From positions 1 to 64,000 of the forward strand of contig JBAVVD010000052.1 of NCBI GenBank assembly GCA_049697115.1: a stretch of DNA of 64,000 bases, given 5' to 3'. The position numbers and the translations under genes were made by a program. The notes under the pieces are model-generated. The model searched no databases, was not told the DNA's origin, and worked only from the letters and a program-made list of their open reading frames with translations. How positions within the stretch are numbered: position 1 is the stretch's first letter; every line of letters starts with the position of its first letter. Shown in pieces: positions 6,920 through 15,635 of this stretch. This stretch comes from JBAVVD01 sp049697115. Its GTDB lineage: Bacteria; Acidobacteriota; Aminicenantia; Aminicenantales; UBA4085.

Positions 6920-9025
6920 TCAGGTGATTTTTTCCAGAATTTTCATGCGCTTGCTGACATCTCGATACTGCGCATTCCAGGCTTTCACTTCCTGATAGAG
7001 CACCAGGGCTTCCTCGTTTCTGTCCTCTTCTTCATAAAGAGCCGCCAGCTCATACTTGACGGCGAATTGCTGGTCGGATTTCTCTTCCACATGCCCGAGG
7101 GAATCCTCCAGCCATCGGATGGCTTCTTTATAATTTCTTTTCTGCTTGAAACACTGGCTGATCAAAGAAAAGCAATCGGCGGTTCGCTCTTCGTCTTTCG
7201 CCGCCAGCTTGAACTCCTCGACGGCTTCGTCGATAAGCCCCTGCTCCATAAACGCCATCCCCAGGTTGTACCGGGTATCATAGTTACGCTTGTCAATTTT
7301 ATGCTCGACCTGCCTGCGAAATTCAAGGACAATGTCCGTGAGGTCTTTCTCGATGGCCCCCTCTTTCTCCTTGAGCTGTTTATAAAAAACGGCCTCAATG
7401 GCGTCGAGCTCTTCCTGAATTTTCTTTCCCAGGTCCAGATACTTTTTCTCCTTAATTTCCGTGGGCGTCAGGGGAATGATCTCTGTTTCGGCAAAGATTT
7501 CCTGGGCGGATATTTTCTCGCCCTCTTCTTCCTCTTCAAAAAAGGGTTCGGGAGGATGGATTTCGCCGTCCGCTCTCTCTTTCCGAGCCTCTTGAATGGC
7601 GATCTTTTCCACAATCATGGGGATCTCCGCCTCACCCACTTCGGCCGGCGCTTCTCCGAGGAGACTGATTTTCTGCTGGATGACCGGCTCATCGGGATAG
7701 AGGAGCTGCAGATTCTCCAGAATCCGGCGCGCATTGCGGGGCAATCCCTGTTGAATGAACAGGTCCGCTTTGGCCAGGTTTGTCTTAATGATTTCCTTGT
7801 CCTTACTGGTGAGGAATACGACTTTTTCCTTTCCTTCCTCCGGGAGCTTGAACTCCTTTCGGAGGTGTCTGTATTCCTGTCCGTATTCCTGATTTTCGGG
7901 AGAGAGCGCAACCAGTTCCTTCAAGACAAGGATCATTTTGTCCTTGAGTTTCCTCTGGCGATACTCCTCCAGGAGGACTCTGTCGGCAATCTCAAGGTTC
8001 TCTTTCTGATCTCTGAGCTTATAAATGGAAGCCAACCGTTCAAGGCTGCGGAGATGGACTTTCTTCGCCGTGAGAATGAGGCCCAGAAGGCCGATGGCTT
8101 TTTCTTCTTTGTTTTTATTGATGAGAGCGGTCACCAGGGGATCATAGAGTTCGAACGCTTTATCCAGATTGTCCTCGCGGATCTTGATGTATCCCAGCTT
8201 GGCCCGGGCGTCCGCATTCCGTTCATCCTCGGATAGAATCCTCACCAGGATATCTTCCGCTTTTTTAAAATTCTGATCTCCGAAGTAAAGATTGCCCAGG
8301 AGGCTTAGAACCATCGGGTGCTCTCTCTTCTTGGCGAGGGTCTGCTCGAGAAGGGCGATGGCTTCTTTCTGTCTTTTTTGTTTCTTGAAGATTTTAATCA
8401 GATTCGATAAGGTCCGGACATTCTCTTCGTTGAGCTTTCGCGATTCGCCGAGAATTTTCTCGGCTTCTTTCAGCTCGTTCTTTTCAATTTTCAACTCCGC
8501 AATTTCATTCAGTTCCTCGACCGCTTTGTCGATCTGTCCGTTCTTGGTATACAGTTCGGCCAGATGCCGCCGGCACTCCGCATCGCTGCGGTCGAGCTTG
8601 ATGATTCTTTCATATACGGAAATCAGTGACTTGAGCTGTTTTTCCCTCTCCAGCCGTTCGGCGGCCTTCGCGTATTCCTCCTTGGCTTCCGAGATAAATC
8701 CCAGGTGGCTGTAGAGATCGCCGAGTTTAACGAGAAACCCCAGTTCCTTCGGGTCCAGCTTATGAACCTTCTTGTAAATCGCTATGGCCTGGGAATATAG
8801 GCCCTTTTTTTCATAATGGTCGGCGCTCGCCTGGAATCTCTTGATCGCTCTTTGAATCTGCCCGAGCTGGACATAGAGATCCCCGATGATATTGTTGATG
8901 GGGACATCTTCCGGACTCCCCTCCAATAATTTTTCATATTCATCAATCGCTTCTTCGAACTTGCCCGCTTTGACATACTTTTCCGCGGCTTCCGTGATTT
9001 TTAACTTTTCGCTTTTTGGACTCAT
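6920..9025 (-). CDS. Tetratricopeptide-repeat protein (cytoplasmic scaffold)
   Basis: A 701-residue protein built of TPR helices almost throughout: residues about 10-330 form a continuous run (VKAGKFEEAIDEYEKLLEGS, then PINNIIGDLYVQLGQIQRAI and so on), and a second block sits at about 560-690. Between them is a Glu-rich, low-complexity linker (about 465-545). There is no signal peptide or membrane segment. It begins 11 bases after the rnhB stop and is the last gene of the rpsP-rnhB run, although it has no obvious link to ribosome assembly. A scaffold role is inferred from architecture only. Confidence 0.85.
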   Translation of the reverse strand: MSPKSEKLKITEAAEKYVKAGKFEEAIDEYEKLLEGSPEDVPINNIIGDLYVQLGQIQRAIKRFQASADHYEKKGLYSQAIAIYKKVHKLDPKELGFLVKLGDLYSHLGFISEAKEEYAKAAERLEREKQLKSLISVYERIIKLDRSDAECRRHLAELYTKNGQIDKAVEELNEIAELKIEKNELKEAEKILGESRKLNEENVRTLSNLIKIFKKQKRQKEAIALLEQTLAKKREHPMVLSLLGNLYFGDQNFKKAEDILVRILSEDERNADARAKLGYIKIREDNLDKAFELYDPLVTALINKNKEEKAIGLLGLILTAKKVHLRSLERLASIYKLRDQKENLEIADRVLLEEYRQRKLKDKMILVLKELVALSPENQEYGQEYRHLRKEFKLPEEGKEKVVFLTSKDKEIIKTNLAKADLFIQQGLPRNARRILENLQLLYPDEPVIQQKISLLGEAPAEVGEAEIPMIVEKIAIQEARKERADGEIHPPEPFFEEEEEGEKISAQEIFAETEIIPLTPTEIKEKKYLDLGKKIQEELDAIEAVFYKQLKEKEGAIEKDLTDIVLEFRRQVEHKIDKRNYDTRYNLGMAFMEQGLIDEAVEEFKLAAKDEERTADCFSLISQCFKQKRNYKEAIRWLEDSLGHVEEKSDQQFAVKYELAALYEEEDRNEEALVLYQEVKAWNAQYRDVSKRMKILEKIT

Positions 9026-9036
9026 GGACGGCCCGT

Positions 9037-9651
9037 TTATAATTTTAAATTAAAACTCAAGCGATGGAAAGATGTCCGCCCCAATTCCTTAAGGGCCTGG
9101 TAATGCTTTTTGGTCCCGTACCCTTTGTTCTTCTTGAGTGCATATCCCCCGTAGATCTCATCCAGGAGAACCATCATGTCATCCCGCAGGACTTTGGCCA
9201 CAATGGAGGCGGCGGCAATGGAAATGCTCTTTTGATCTCCTTGAGGAATCCCCTCTTGAAAACAGGGGACGTCTCTGAGGAGAAAACCATCCACAAGAAG
9301 GACATCCGGTTTCAAATGCAGATTCTGGACCGCCCGCTCCATGGCCGCCAGAGAAGCCCAGTACACATTCTTTTCATCCACTTCAATATTGGAGGAGAGG
9401 CCGATTCCCAGAGACTCGACCTGGGAGGCAATCTGTCGGGCCAGTTTCTGCCGCTTGCCGGGAGTGAGAAGTTTGGAATCCTTCGTCTCTCTCACCCAGT
9501 CCGGAACTTTTCCTTTGAAGAACGCAGCGGGAAGGATCACAGCCGCCGCGACGACCGGCCCAAAGAGAGCGCCTCTCCCGACTTCATCCACTCCCGCGAT
9601 CAGGCGAAATCCCTTGTGAAGAAATTGCCTTTCAATTGCGAAATTGACCAC
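9037..9651 (-). CDS. rnhB: Ribonuclease HII
   Basis: Cuts RNA in RNA-DNA hybrids and at single ribonucleotides in DNA. The 204 residues match the usual length. The catalytic acidic cluster is present: DE in AGVDEVGRGALFGPVVAAAV (residues about 20-39), then the Asp in LLVDGF and the Asp/Glu region near KVLRDDMM. It lies 8 bases after the rplS stop in the rpsP-rplS-rnhB order typical of many bacteria. Confidence 0.95.
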   Translation of the reverse strand: MVNFAIERQFLHKGFRLIAGVDEVGRGALFGPVVAAAVILPAAFFKGKVPDWVRETKDSKLLTPGKRQKLARQIASQVESLGIGLSSNIEVDEKNVYWASLAAMERAVQNLHLKPDVLLVDGFLLRDVPCFQEGIPQGDQKSISIAAASIVAKVLRDDMMVLLDEIYGGYALKKNKGYGTKKHYQALKELGRTSFHRLSFNLKL

Positions 9652-9659
9652 TTTTACAT

Positions 9660-10001
9660 CTATTTGTCTTCTCTCAATTTGGCCGCTTTTCCCTTGAGTT
9701 TTCGAAGGTAGTACAGTTTGGCCCGTCGGACTTTCCCTCTTCGGACAACGTCAATTTTCTTAATGGAGGGAGAATGAACGGGAAAAATTCTTTCCACTCC
9801 AATGCCGAAAGAGATCTTCCGGACACAGAAGGAAGAACTCATACCGGTCCCTTTTTTGGCGATGACGTCGCCTTGAAAAACCTGAATTCTCTCCTTGTCT
9901 CCCTCTTTGATAATGACATGGACTTTCACTGTGTTTCCAATCCGCAAGGGTTCCATTTCCTTCTTCAGTTGTTTTTCCTCAACCTGTTGAACCAGGTTCA
10001 T
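9660..10001 (-). CDS. rplS: 50S ribosomal protein L19
   Basis: A 113-residue L19 with the conserved core GNTVKVHVIIKEGDKERIQV, FQGDVIAKKG, FCVRKISFGIGVERIFPVHS and the basic RRGKVRRAKLYYLR. The start ATG (9999-10001) overlaps the trmD stop by four bases (ATGA), which settles it against a longer frame that would run into trmD. It sits at the 30S-50S interface in the ribosome. Confidence 0.96.
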   Translation of the reverse strand: MNLVQQVEEKQLKKEMEPLRIGNTVKVHVIIKEGDKERIQVFQGDVIAKKGTGMSSSFCVRKISFGIGVERIFPVHSPSIKKIDVVRRGKVRRAKLYYLRKLKGKAAKLREDK

Positions 10002-10735
10002 CGTCCTTTCCTTTCTTGTTGAATTTGATCCAGCATTTCCTTTTCTTCCGGAGATAGCTTTCTTTTTTCTAAAAGATCCGGCCGGCGCAGCCACGTCTTT
10101 TCCAATGATTTTTTCTTGCGCCAGGACTTTATATTCTTATGATTTCCCGAAAAAAGAACCGGAGGAACTGTCATGCCGCGGAAGTCCCGGGGACGGGTAT
10201 ATTGGGGAAAATCCAGAATTCCCTCGTTGAAAGAGTCGTGTCTGACCGACTCCTCTTTTCCCACAACGCCGGGGACAAATCTCGAAACCGCATCGACGAT
10301 GACCATGGCCGCCAGCTCCCCGCCCGTCAACACATAATCACCGATGGAGATTTCCTCCGTGACCAGGTGCTGAATGACCCGTTCGTCCACACCCTCATAA
10401 CGGCCGCAGATGAGGACCATCTGGGGAAACTGAGACAGCTCTCCGGCCAAACGGAAGTCCAACGGCTTTCCTTGTGGGGAGAGCAGATAAACCGGAGTTT
10501 TCTCGCTCTGACGCACATTTTCGACCGCGGAAAAAATCGGGCCGGCCATAAGAACCATTCCTTCATCTCCGCCAAAAGGGCGGTCGTCCACCTGGCGGTG
10601 TTTATCGGCCGTAAAATCCCGCAAGTTATGCACTTTGACCTCAATCAAGCCGTTCTCGAACGCCTTTTTTATGACTCCCCCTGAAAAGACACTGGCGAAC
10701 ATTTCAGGGAAGAGTGTAATTATATCAAATCTCAT
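9998..10735 (-). CDS. trmD: tRNA (guanine-37-N1)-methyltransferase
   Basis: A 245-residue SPOUT-class enzyme that methylates G37 of tRNAs using S-adenosylmethionine. Diagnostic segments are MRFDIITLFPEMF at the N-terminus, LICGRYEGVDERV and the trefoil-knot region ISIGDYVLTGGELAAMVIVD. Its start overlaps the 3' end of rimM by 11 bases and its stop overlaps rplS by four, so the run is tightly coupled. Confidence 0.96.
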   Translation of the reverse strand: MRFDIITLFPEMFASVFSGGVIKKAFENGLIEVKVHNLRDFTADKHRQVDDRPFGGDEGMVLMAGPIFSAVENVRQSEKTPVYLLSPQGKPLDFRLAGELSQFPQMVLICGRYEGVDERVIQHLVTEEISIGDYVLTGGELAAMVIVDAVSRFVPGVVGKEESVRHDSFNEGILDFPQYTRPRDFRGMTVPPVLFSGNHKNIKSWRKKKSLEKTWLRRPDLLEKRKLSPEEKEMLDQIQQERKGR

Positions 10736-11236
10736 TCAAGTCTAAAAGGCCGTCGGGCGGATCAATCACGATCTCCTTCTTCTCCCTGTCCACTTTCCGG
10801 CAAATGGCCCGGCTGAAAGGGATGAGAACCTCTTTCGCGCCTTTTTCCTTCTCCACAACCAGAAGATGGCTGTCACCGGCGGACAGGATGTCCCTCACGC
10901 TGCCTATCCTTTCCCCGGCTCTGGAAAAAACAGCACAGTCGACCAACTCAAATTGATAGAATTGCTCCTCTTCCAGAGGCTTGAAATTCTCCTCCGGGAT
11001 GAAGATTTCCGCGCCCGTCAGCTCTTGGGCCTCAGGCAGGGAATTGATTGTTTTAAGCTTGAGGATGTGAAAATTTTTATACGGTCTTAGAGATTCGACC
11101 TCAAAATCCTCAATTCCCCCTTTTCTCTTAAGAAAAACCTTAAAAAAAAAGGACTAAAGGAAATCCCGGCAAAAAGTTTGACTTTAAGCTCCCCTCTCCT
11201 CCCTTGGGTCCTTAAAACTTTCCCGATGCTCTGCAA
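10725..11236 (-). CDS. rimM: Ribosome maturation factor RimM, split by a frameshift
   Basis: RimM helps 30S assembly. The N-terminal part reads from a TTG at 11236-11234 (SD-like AAAGG six bases upstream) as LQSIGKVLRTQGRRGELKVK and so on, the expected RimM opening. It then enters a run of nine T on the coding strand (plus-strand A run 11142-11150). In that frame a stop follows soon after. The rest of RimM, including the PRC-barrel end (GERIGSVRDILSAGD), continues in the next frame to 10725. One extra T (ten in total) would join the halves into a normal protein of about 170 residues. Either a homopolymer sequencing or assembly error, slippage at the run, or a real mutation. Overlaps trmD by 11 bases. 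Confidence 0.8.
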
Positions 11237-11237
11237 A

Positions 11238-11474
11238 TTAGCCTTTTTCAATAATTTCGAGGTTAAATCTCCTTTTCATTTTCATCCCTGCGGCACCCAG
11301 AATAATGCGAATGGCCCGTGCTGTTCTTCCCTGTTTCCCGATCACTTTGCCCAAATCCTCAGGCGCAACTTTGAGCTCCAGAATCGTGGTCTGTTCCCCT
11401 TCGAGCTGGGAAACTTGCACTTTTTCCGGACTGTCCACTAATGATTTGGCAATCAATTCCACGAGTTCCTTCAC
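11238..11474 (-). CDS. khpA: KH-domain RNA-binding protein (KhpA type)
   Basis: A 78-residue single KH domain with the VIGKQGRTARAIRIIL motif (GxxG loop GKQG) typical of KhpA/YlqC, which binds RNA together with KhpB in many bacteria. It lies between rpsP and rimM, its usual place. The RBS AAGGAGG is clear upstream of the ATG. Confidence 0.92.
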   Translation of the reverse strand: MKELVELIAKSLVDSPEKVQVSQLEGEQTTILELKVAPEDLGKVIGKQGRTARAIRIILGAAGMKMKRRFNLEIIEKG

Positions 11475-11485
11475 TGTAACCTCCT

Positions 11486-11758
11486 TTATGTTTTAGAATC
11501 TTGTAAATTGGAAAGTTCATTTGATTTGGATACTTTATGGATCAGAGACTGAACCGTCCTCGATGTCTGCGCACCTCTTTTCAGCCAGAATCTGGCCTTT
11601 TCTAAATTGATATTTATCTCCGGCGGCTCTTTTAAAGGGTTATAAAAGCCGATATAGTCCGTGGTCTTGCTCTCCCTGGGTTTTCTCGAATCAATAACCA
11701 CAATCCGATAGAAAGGCCTATTTTTTGCCCCGACTCTCATCAATCGCATGGTAATCAT
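11486..11758 (-). CDS. rpsP: 30S ribosomal protein S16
   Basis: A 90-residue S16 with MRLMRVGAKNRPFYRIVVID near the start and IGFYNPLKEPPEININLEKA in the middle. It is the first gene of the rpsP-khpA-rimM-trmD-rplS-rnhB run. Translation could begin at Met1 or Met4; three residues make no functional difference. A strong promoter lies 48 bases upstream. Confidence 0.95.
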   Translation of the reverse strand: MITMRLMRVGAKNRPFYRIVVIDSRKPRESKTTDYIGFYNPLKEPPEININLEKARFWLKRGAQTSRTVQSLIHKVSKSNELSNLQDSKT

Positions 11759-11805
11759 TTTTAATCCATTCTTTTCAAATAAGTTAAGATAAAGAACAAT
11801 TGGAG

Positions 11806-11834
11806 ATAATAGCGAAATTTTCCTTTTAAGTCAA
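11806..11834 (-). promoter_or_regulatory. Promoter of the rpsP operon
   Basis: Reading the minus strand, TTGACT (11834-11829) and TATTAT (11811-11806) are separated by 17 bases. The predicted start of transcription is near 11799, leaving a leader of about 40 bases before rpsP. Confidence 0.6.
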
Positions 11835-11889
11835 CTGAATTTGTCGGATTTAAACAGCGGAATTTTTAAATGGGTTTAAATAGGGGGTT

Positions 11890-11950
11890 TAAATAGGGAC
11901 AGCGACCATTTTTGCATTATTCTTTGAAAAATGGTCGCTGTCCCTATTTA
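11890..11950. repeat. GGGACAGC palindrome, copy A (perfect)
   Basis: Two 24-base arms are perfect inverted repeats (11890-11913 and 11927-11950; core AAATAGGGACAGCGACCATT) around a 13-base loop. It lies between rpsP and ffh. The right arm supplies the TAG stop codon of ffh (11944-11946). It is the best-preserved of four related palindromes in the window and could also act as a transcription terminator for ffh. Confidence 0.8.
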
Positions 11951-13263
11951 AAAGAGAGAATTTTTTTGAACTGAGATTTCTTCATCATCTTCTGCATCTC
12001 TGCAAACTGCCTGAGGAGCTGGTTCACCTCATGGACCGGCCGGCCGCTTCCCCGGGCGATCCTCTGCCTTCGGCTCCCGCTGATGACCTTCGGGTTCAGC
12101 CTTTCCCCGGGAGTCATGGAATTGATTATGGCCTCGAAATGAAGAATCTTCCGGTCGTCGATTTTCATCTGGGAAACGTTCTTCAAAGGCCCTATTCCGG
12201 GCAGATATTCCAGGAGCTGAGAAAACGATCCCATCTTTTTGAGCTGGCCGATCTGCTTCTTAAAATCGTCCAGCGTGAACTCCTGCCTGCGCAGCTTGCG
12301 GGCCAGCTCCTCGGTCTCTTTGAGGTCCGCCTCCTCCTCGGCCTTCTCGATCAAAGTGATAATATCCCCCATGCCCATAATTCGGGAAGCCATCCGCTCG
12401 GGATGAAAAACCTCGAGCCTGTCCAATTTTTCACCCACCCCGATGAATTTAATGGATTTCTCCGTCACCGAGACAATGGACAGAGCCGCGCCGCCACGGG
12501 CATCTCCGTCAAGTTTGGTCAGAACCACGGACGTCAGCCCTATTCTCTCAGCAAAGGCCTGGGCGCTTTTAACGGCATCCTGGCCGGTCATGGCATCGCC
12601 CACATAGACCACCTCTGTGGGACTCAAGATGTCCCGCACCAATCGGAGCTCTTCCATCAACTCCTCCTCGATATGGAGCCTTCCCGCCGTGTCGACAATG
12701 AGCGGGTCAAAGCCCCTGTTTTTGGCAAATTTTACCAATTCCTTGAGGGCTCCCTCGGGTCCGGCCATTTGCTCTCCGGTCATCTCGTAAAAGGTAATCT
12801 GAAGAGTTCCGGCAATGATCTTCAACTGCTCCTGGGCGGCCGGCCTTTTGAGGTCAAAGGAGACCAGGAGGGGATTTTTCTGGCGGCCGGCAGTCCATTT
12901 GGCCAGTTTCCCGCAGGTCGTCGTCTTTCCGCTCCCCTGAAGCCCGACGAGCATATAAATCGAAGGAGGGGTGGAGGAAAAGAGCAGGGGCTGCTCGTCT
13001 CCGCCCAGAACAGCCGTTAATTCATCCCTGACAATCTTGATCACCTGCTGGGCGGAGGTGAGGCTGTCCAGGACTTTCTGATCGAGCGCCTTGATTCTGA
13101 TCCGCTCGATGAAATCTTTGACCACCCGGTAATTGACATCGGCCTCAAGAAAGGCCATCCGGATCTGGCGCAGGACCTCGGCCATATTTTTCTCGGTGAC
13201 TTTCCCCTCGCCGCGGAGATACTTCATCGCCTTCTGCAGACGGCCGGACAGTTGTTCAAACAT
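11944..13263 (-). CDS. ffh: Signal recognition particle GTPase Ffh (SRP54)
   Basis: Targets nascent membrane proteins with the SRP RNA and FtsY. The N domain occupies about 1-90, the G domain has P-loop GLQGSGKTTTCGKLA, DTAGRLH and TKLDGDARGG, and the M domain follows from about 300 (FTLDDFKKQIGQLKKMGSFS, GSRRQRIARGSG). At 439 residues it is on the short side because there is no long Met/Gly-rich tail; it ends FKKILSFK, where the stop lies inside a palindromic repeat. Confidence 0.96.
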   Translation of the reverse strand: MFEQLSGRLQKAMKYLRGEGKVTEKNMAEVLRQIRMAFLEADVNYRVVKDFIERIRIKALDQKVLDSLTSAQQVIKIVRDELTAVLGGDEQPLLFSSTPPSIYMLVGLQGSGKTTTCGKLAKWTAGRQKNPLLVSFDLKRPAAQEQLKIIAGTLQITFYEMTGEQMAGPEGALKELVKFAKNRGFDPLIVDTAGRLHIEEELMEELRLVRDILSPTEVVYVGDAMTGQDAVKSAQAFAERIGLTSVVLTKLDGDARGGAALSIVSVTEKSIKFIGVGEKLDRLEVFHPERMASRIMGMGDIITLIEKAEEEADLKETEELARKLRRQEFTLDDFKKQIGQLKKMGSFSQLLEYLPGIGPLKNVSQMKIDDRKILHFEAIINSMTPGERLNPKVISGSRRQRIARGSGRPVHEVNQLLRQFAEMQKMMKKSQFKKILSFK

Positions 13264-13295
13264 TTTATTAGTAGAAATTAAGAAAATTCAGTCTT

Positions 13296-13324
13296 ATCTT
13301 AAGGTAAATGACTCCCCCCGTCAA
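13296..13324 (-). promoter_or_regulatory. Promoter of ffh
   Basis: On the minus strand TTGACG (13324-13319) and TAAGAT (13301-13296) are 17 bases apart, about 33 bases upstream of the ffh ATG. Confidence 0.5.
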
Positions 13325-13377
13325 CTTGGAGGGGAGCTTGAGACGCCGTCAGATTAATGAGTCAGATTCAAATGGTC

Positions 13378-13505
13378 AAATGGGGACAGCGCCTCTTTTT
13401 GCCTGGAAACATTTCATCCGGGAACTCACGCTCTATTCATTCGGTTCAGGTGCACGTCCTCGAAACGCTCTCACCCTCTGGGAAAATAAGCGCTGTCCCC
13501 AATTC
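13378..13505. repeat. GGGACAGC palindrome, copy B (diverged, long loop)
   Basis: The left arm AATGGGGACAGCGC (from 13378) and the right arm GCGCTGTCCCCAATT (ending about 13504) are inverted repeats, separated by roughly 100 bases without a gene. It belongs to the same family as the copies at 11890, 21668 and 40282. It occupies part of the 524-base gap between ffh and the M6 protease gene. Confidence 0.65.
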
Positions 13506-13532
13506 ACCAATTCAATAAAGGAAGGCTCTCGC

Positions 13533-13664
13533 TTAAGTGATGGACAACTTTTTTCTCGTGGAAATCCGCCGGATCAGAAGAAGAAGGAACATCAGAAGTA
13601 AGAGCCCCTTCAGCATTAAATGGATGGTTTCTGGCTTGGTCAGCCAATTTAAAAGGTTTGTCAT
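13533..13664 (-). CDS. Possible 43-residue single-pass membrane protein
   Basis: A short frame from ATG (13664-13662) to TAA (13535-13533). Residues about 16-31 are strongly hydrophobic (LMLKGLLLLMFLLLLI) and are followed by a basic stretch (RRISTRKK), the pattern of a small inner-membrane protein. A purine-rich AAGCGGGG lies eight bases upstream. There is no homologue I can name. It sits alone between the ffh promoter and the divergent M6 protease gene. The charge pattern favours a real gene, but length alone could be chance. Confidence 0.35.
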   Translation of the reverse strand: MTNLLNWLTKPETIHLMLKGLLLLMFLLLLIRRISTRKKLSIT

Positions 13665-13787
13665 TTTAGCCCCGCTTCCCTTTCTCCTCTTAAATTTAGT
13701 CGCACAGGGAATGACAAATTCGGAATTTCTCCCGAAAAAAACTTGCGCATTCCCTTATTGAATTCCTTCCCGCGCCGTGCTAAATTA

Positions 13788-15509
13788 ATGGCCATGTTCA
13801 GAAAAATAATTTCTTCTGCTTTCTTTCTTTTCTGCCTCTCTCCTCTTTTCGCCATTGAGCCGCCGACACAGGCAGAGCTTGAACAGTATCAAAAGGATGG
13901 CTCTCTCGCCTGGCGCATCCAGAATGCCAAGGCACTGGGCAACCACCTGGTGTCCCCTGACCTGATTGAAAACCTGAAATACAGGCTCAACCGATATTCC
14001 CTGGAGATGGAGGGAAAATCCCAGGAAGAAATCAGCCGACTCCTGACACTCCCCTCCGGAAGGGTCGGAATGCCCACGAAAGGAACGGTTAAAGTCCTGA
14101 CTCTGCTCATCGCCTTCAGCGACTACCCCCCGAGTCAATCCTCATCCTCCATTACGGACAAGCTATTCGATGATGGAACGGCGGATATCGCCTATCCTTA
14201 TGAAAGCCTCCGCAATTTCTACCGCCGCTCCTCTTATAACCAACTGGAAATCCAGGGCAGTGTTCTCGGGTGGTACACGACTTCCTACGCGAGAAGCAGT
14301 GTGAACCAGACGACAACCGGGCGCGAAGCCCTCATCATGGAAGCCCTCGGCTACTACGATCTCCTCGGCCACGACTTCACCCAGTACGACAACGACGGGA
14401 ACGGCACGATTGATTATCTCATCGTCATCTGGACCGGGCCGGACAACGGCTGGGGAAATTTCTGGTGGGGCTACCAGACCTCCTTCTCGGATATATCTTA
14501 CTCCCTGGACGGGAAGCGCCTTTCCAAGTATTCCTGGCAGTGGGAGTCCCGGCCGTATCCGGGCACTTTCAACCCGAGGACTGTGATCCATGAAACCGGC
14601 CATGCTCTGGGGCTGCCCGACTACTATGACTACGATTCCACTGTCGGTCCCAATGGGGGCGTGGGAAGTATCGATATGATGGATGCCAGCCGCCACGACC
14701 ACAACTGCTTCAGCAAATATCTTCTTGACTGGATCTCGCCCCTTGTTTTCAATAATGTGAGCCGCTCTCTCACTCTGGGAGCTTCAGAAATCACTAAGGA
14801 CGCGGCCCTGGTTATGCCCGAATTTTCATCGAGCGATCCATTATCTGAGTTCTTCATGATTCAGAACCGCAACCGGCTGGCCAACGACAGCGACGGGTCT
14901 TTTCCCAACGACGGCCTGCTTATCTGGCATGTGGACGCCACGCTCAATAGCTATGGAAACAACTTTCTGTACGACAACTCTTACACAAGCCATAAGCTGC
15001 TGCGGCTGATGGAGGCCGACGGCCTGGAGGAGATCGAGAAAGGTTACTCCGCCGACGCGGACGATTTTTATGTCGCCGGAACCCGATTCGGCCCAGCCAC
15101 TTTACCCAACAGCCAGCGCTACGACGGGTCCTCCACAGGGATTTCTGTCTACGACATCGGTCCTTCCGGGCTGCTCATGACGTTCTGGCTCAACATCAAT
15201 TATCTTCTCTACCCGCCGGCGGACTTCAGTCTTCAGCGGCTTGAGAACGACTACATCTTCTTTAAGGAATACATCAACAAGCTGACCTGGAAACCGAATC
15301 CTAACAATCACAACAAAATTACCAAATACTTGCTTTTCGTAAAACCCAAGGGTTCTCCGGATTATTCCTACCAACTTCTGGCTGAGCTGTCGATCAGCAC
15401 CCTTCTCTATGAACACCGGGGCCTGAAAAAGGACGAATTCTTCACCTACCAGATCGTCACCGTCGATGAAAACGGCGTGGAAAGTCCGCCCGCCGAAGCC
15501 AGCAATTGA
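13788..15509 (+). CDS. Secreted M6-family metalloprotease (immune inhibitor A-like)
   Basis: A 573-residue protein with a signal peptide (MAMFRKIISSAFFLFCLSPL...). The zinc-binding HETGHALGLPDYYD motif lies at about residues 270-283, and the M6 hallmark VKVLTLLIAFSDYPP opens the catalytic domain. A downstream Met in GSIDMMDASRHD would be the met-turn. The last 95 residues look like a fibronectin-III-type domain (YPPADFSLQRLENDYIFF ... YQIVTVDENGVESPPAEASN). The start was placed at 13788 because the signal peptide begins there; 13794 is equally possible. Monocistronic by position. Role: degradation of external protein. Confidence 0.88.
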   Translation: MAMFRKIISSAFFLFCLSPLFAIEPPTQAELEQYQKDGSLAWRIQNAKALGNHLVSPDLIENLKYRLNRYSLEMEGKSQEEISRLLTLPSGRVGMPTKGTVKVLTLLIAFSDYPPSQSSSSITDKLFDDGTADIAYPYESLRNFYRRSSYNQLEIQGSVLGWYTTSYARSSVNQTTTGREALIMEALGYYDLLGHDFTQYDNDGNGTIDYLIVIWTGPDNGWGNFWWGYQTSFSDISYSLDGKRLSKYSWQWESRPYPGTFNPRTVIHETGHALGLPDYYDYDSTVGPNGGVGSIDMMDASRHDHNCFSKYLLDWISPLVFNNVSRSLTLGASEITKDAALVMPEFSSSDPLSEFFMIQNRNRLANDSDGSFPNDGLLIWHVDATLNSYGNNFLYDNSYTSHKLLRLMEADGLEEIEKGYSADADDFYVAGTRFGPATLPNSQRYDGSSTGISVYDIGPSGLLMTFWLNINYLLYPPADFSLQRLENDYIFFKEYINKLTWKPNPNNHNKITKYLLFVKPKGSPDYSYQLLAELSISTLLYEHRGLKKDEFFTYQIVTVDENGVESPPAEASN

Positions 15510-15635
15510 ACCGGGAAAAAATGGGCTTGACTTTTTTCCCGTCTTGTTGATAAGGTAATACTACCCTTCAAACACCATTTCATTTGTAACATGAAGAAAA
15601 CAAAGAGTTTATTTGATTCTGCCGGGGAGAGTGCC

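Noticed and set aside
6818..8236. A 472-codon plus-strand frame opposite the TPR gene
   Set aside because: It is the complement of regular TPR codons, rich in Leu/Phe with no recognisable domain, while the minus-strand product has clear TPR repeats.
12031..13020. A 329-codon plus-strand frame inside ffh
   Set aside because: Antisense to the conserved GTPase domain of Ffh; no domain in the product.
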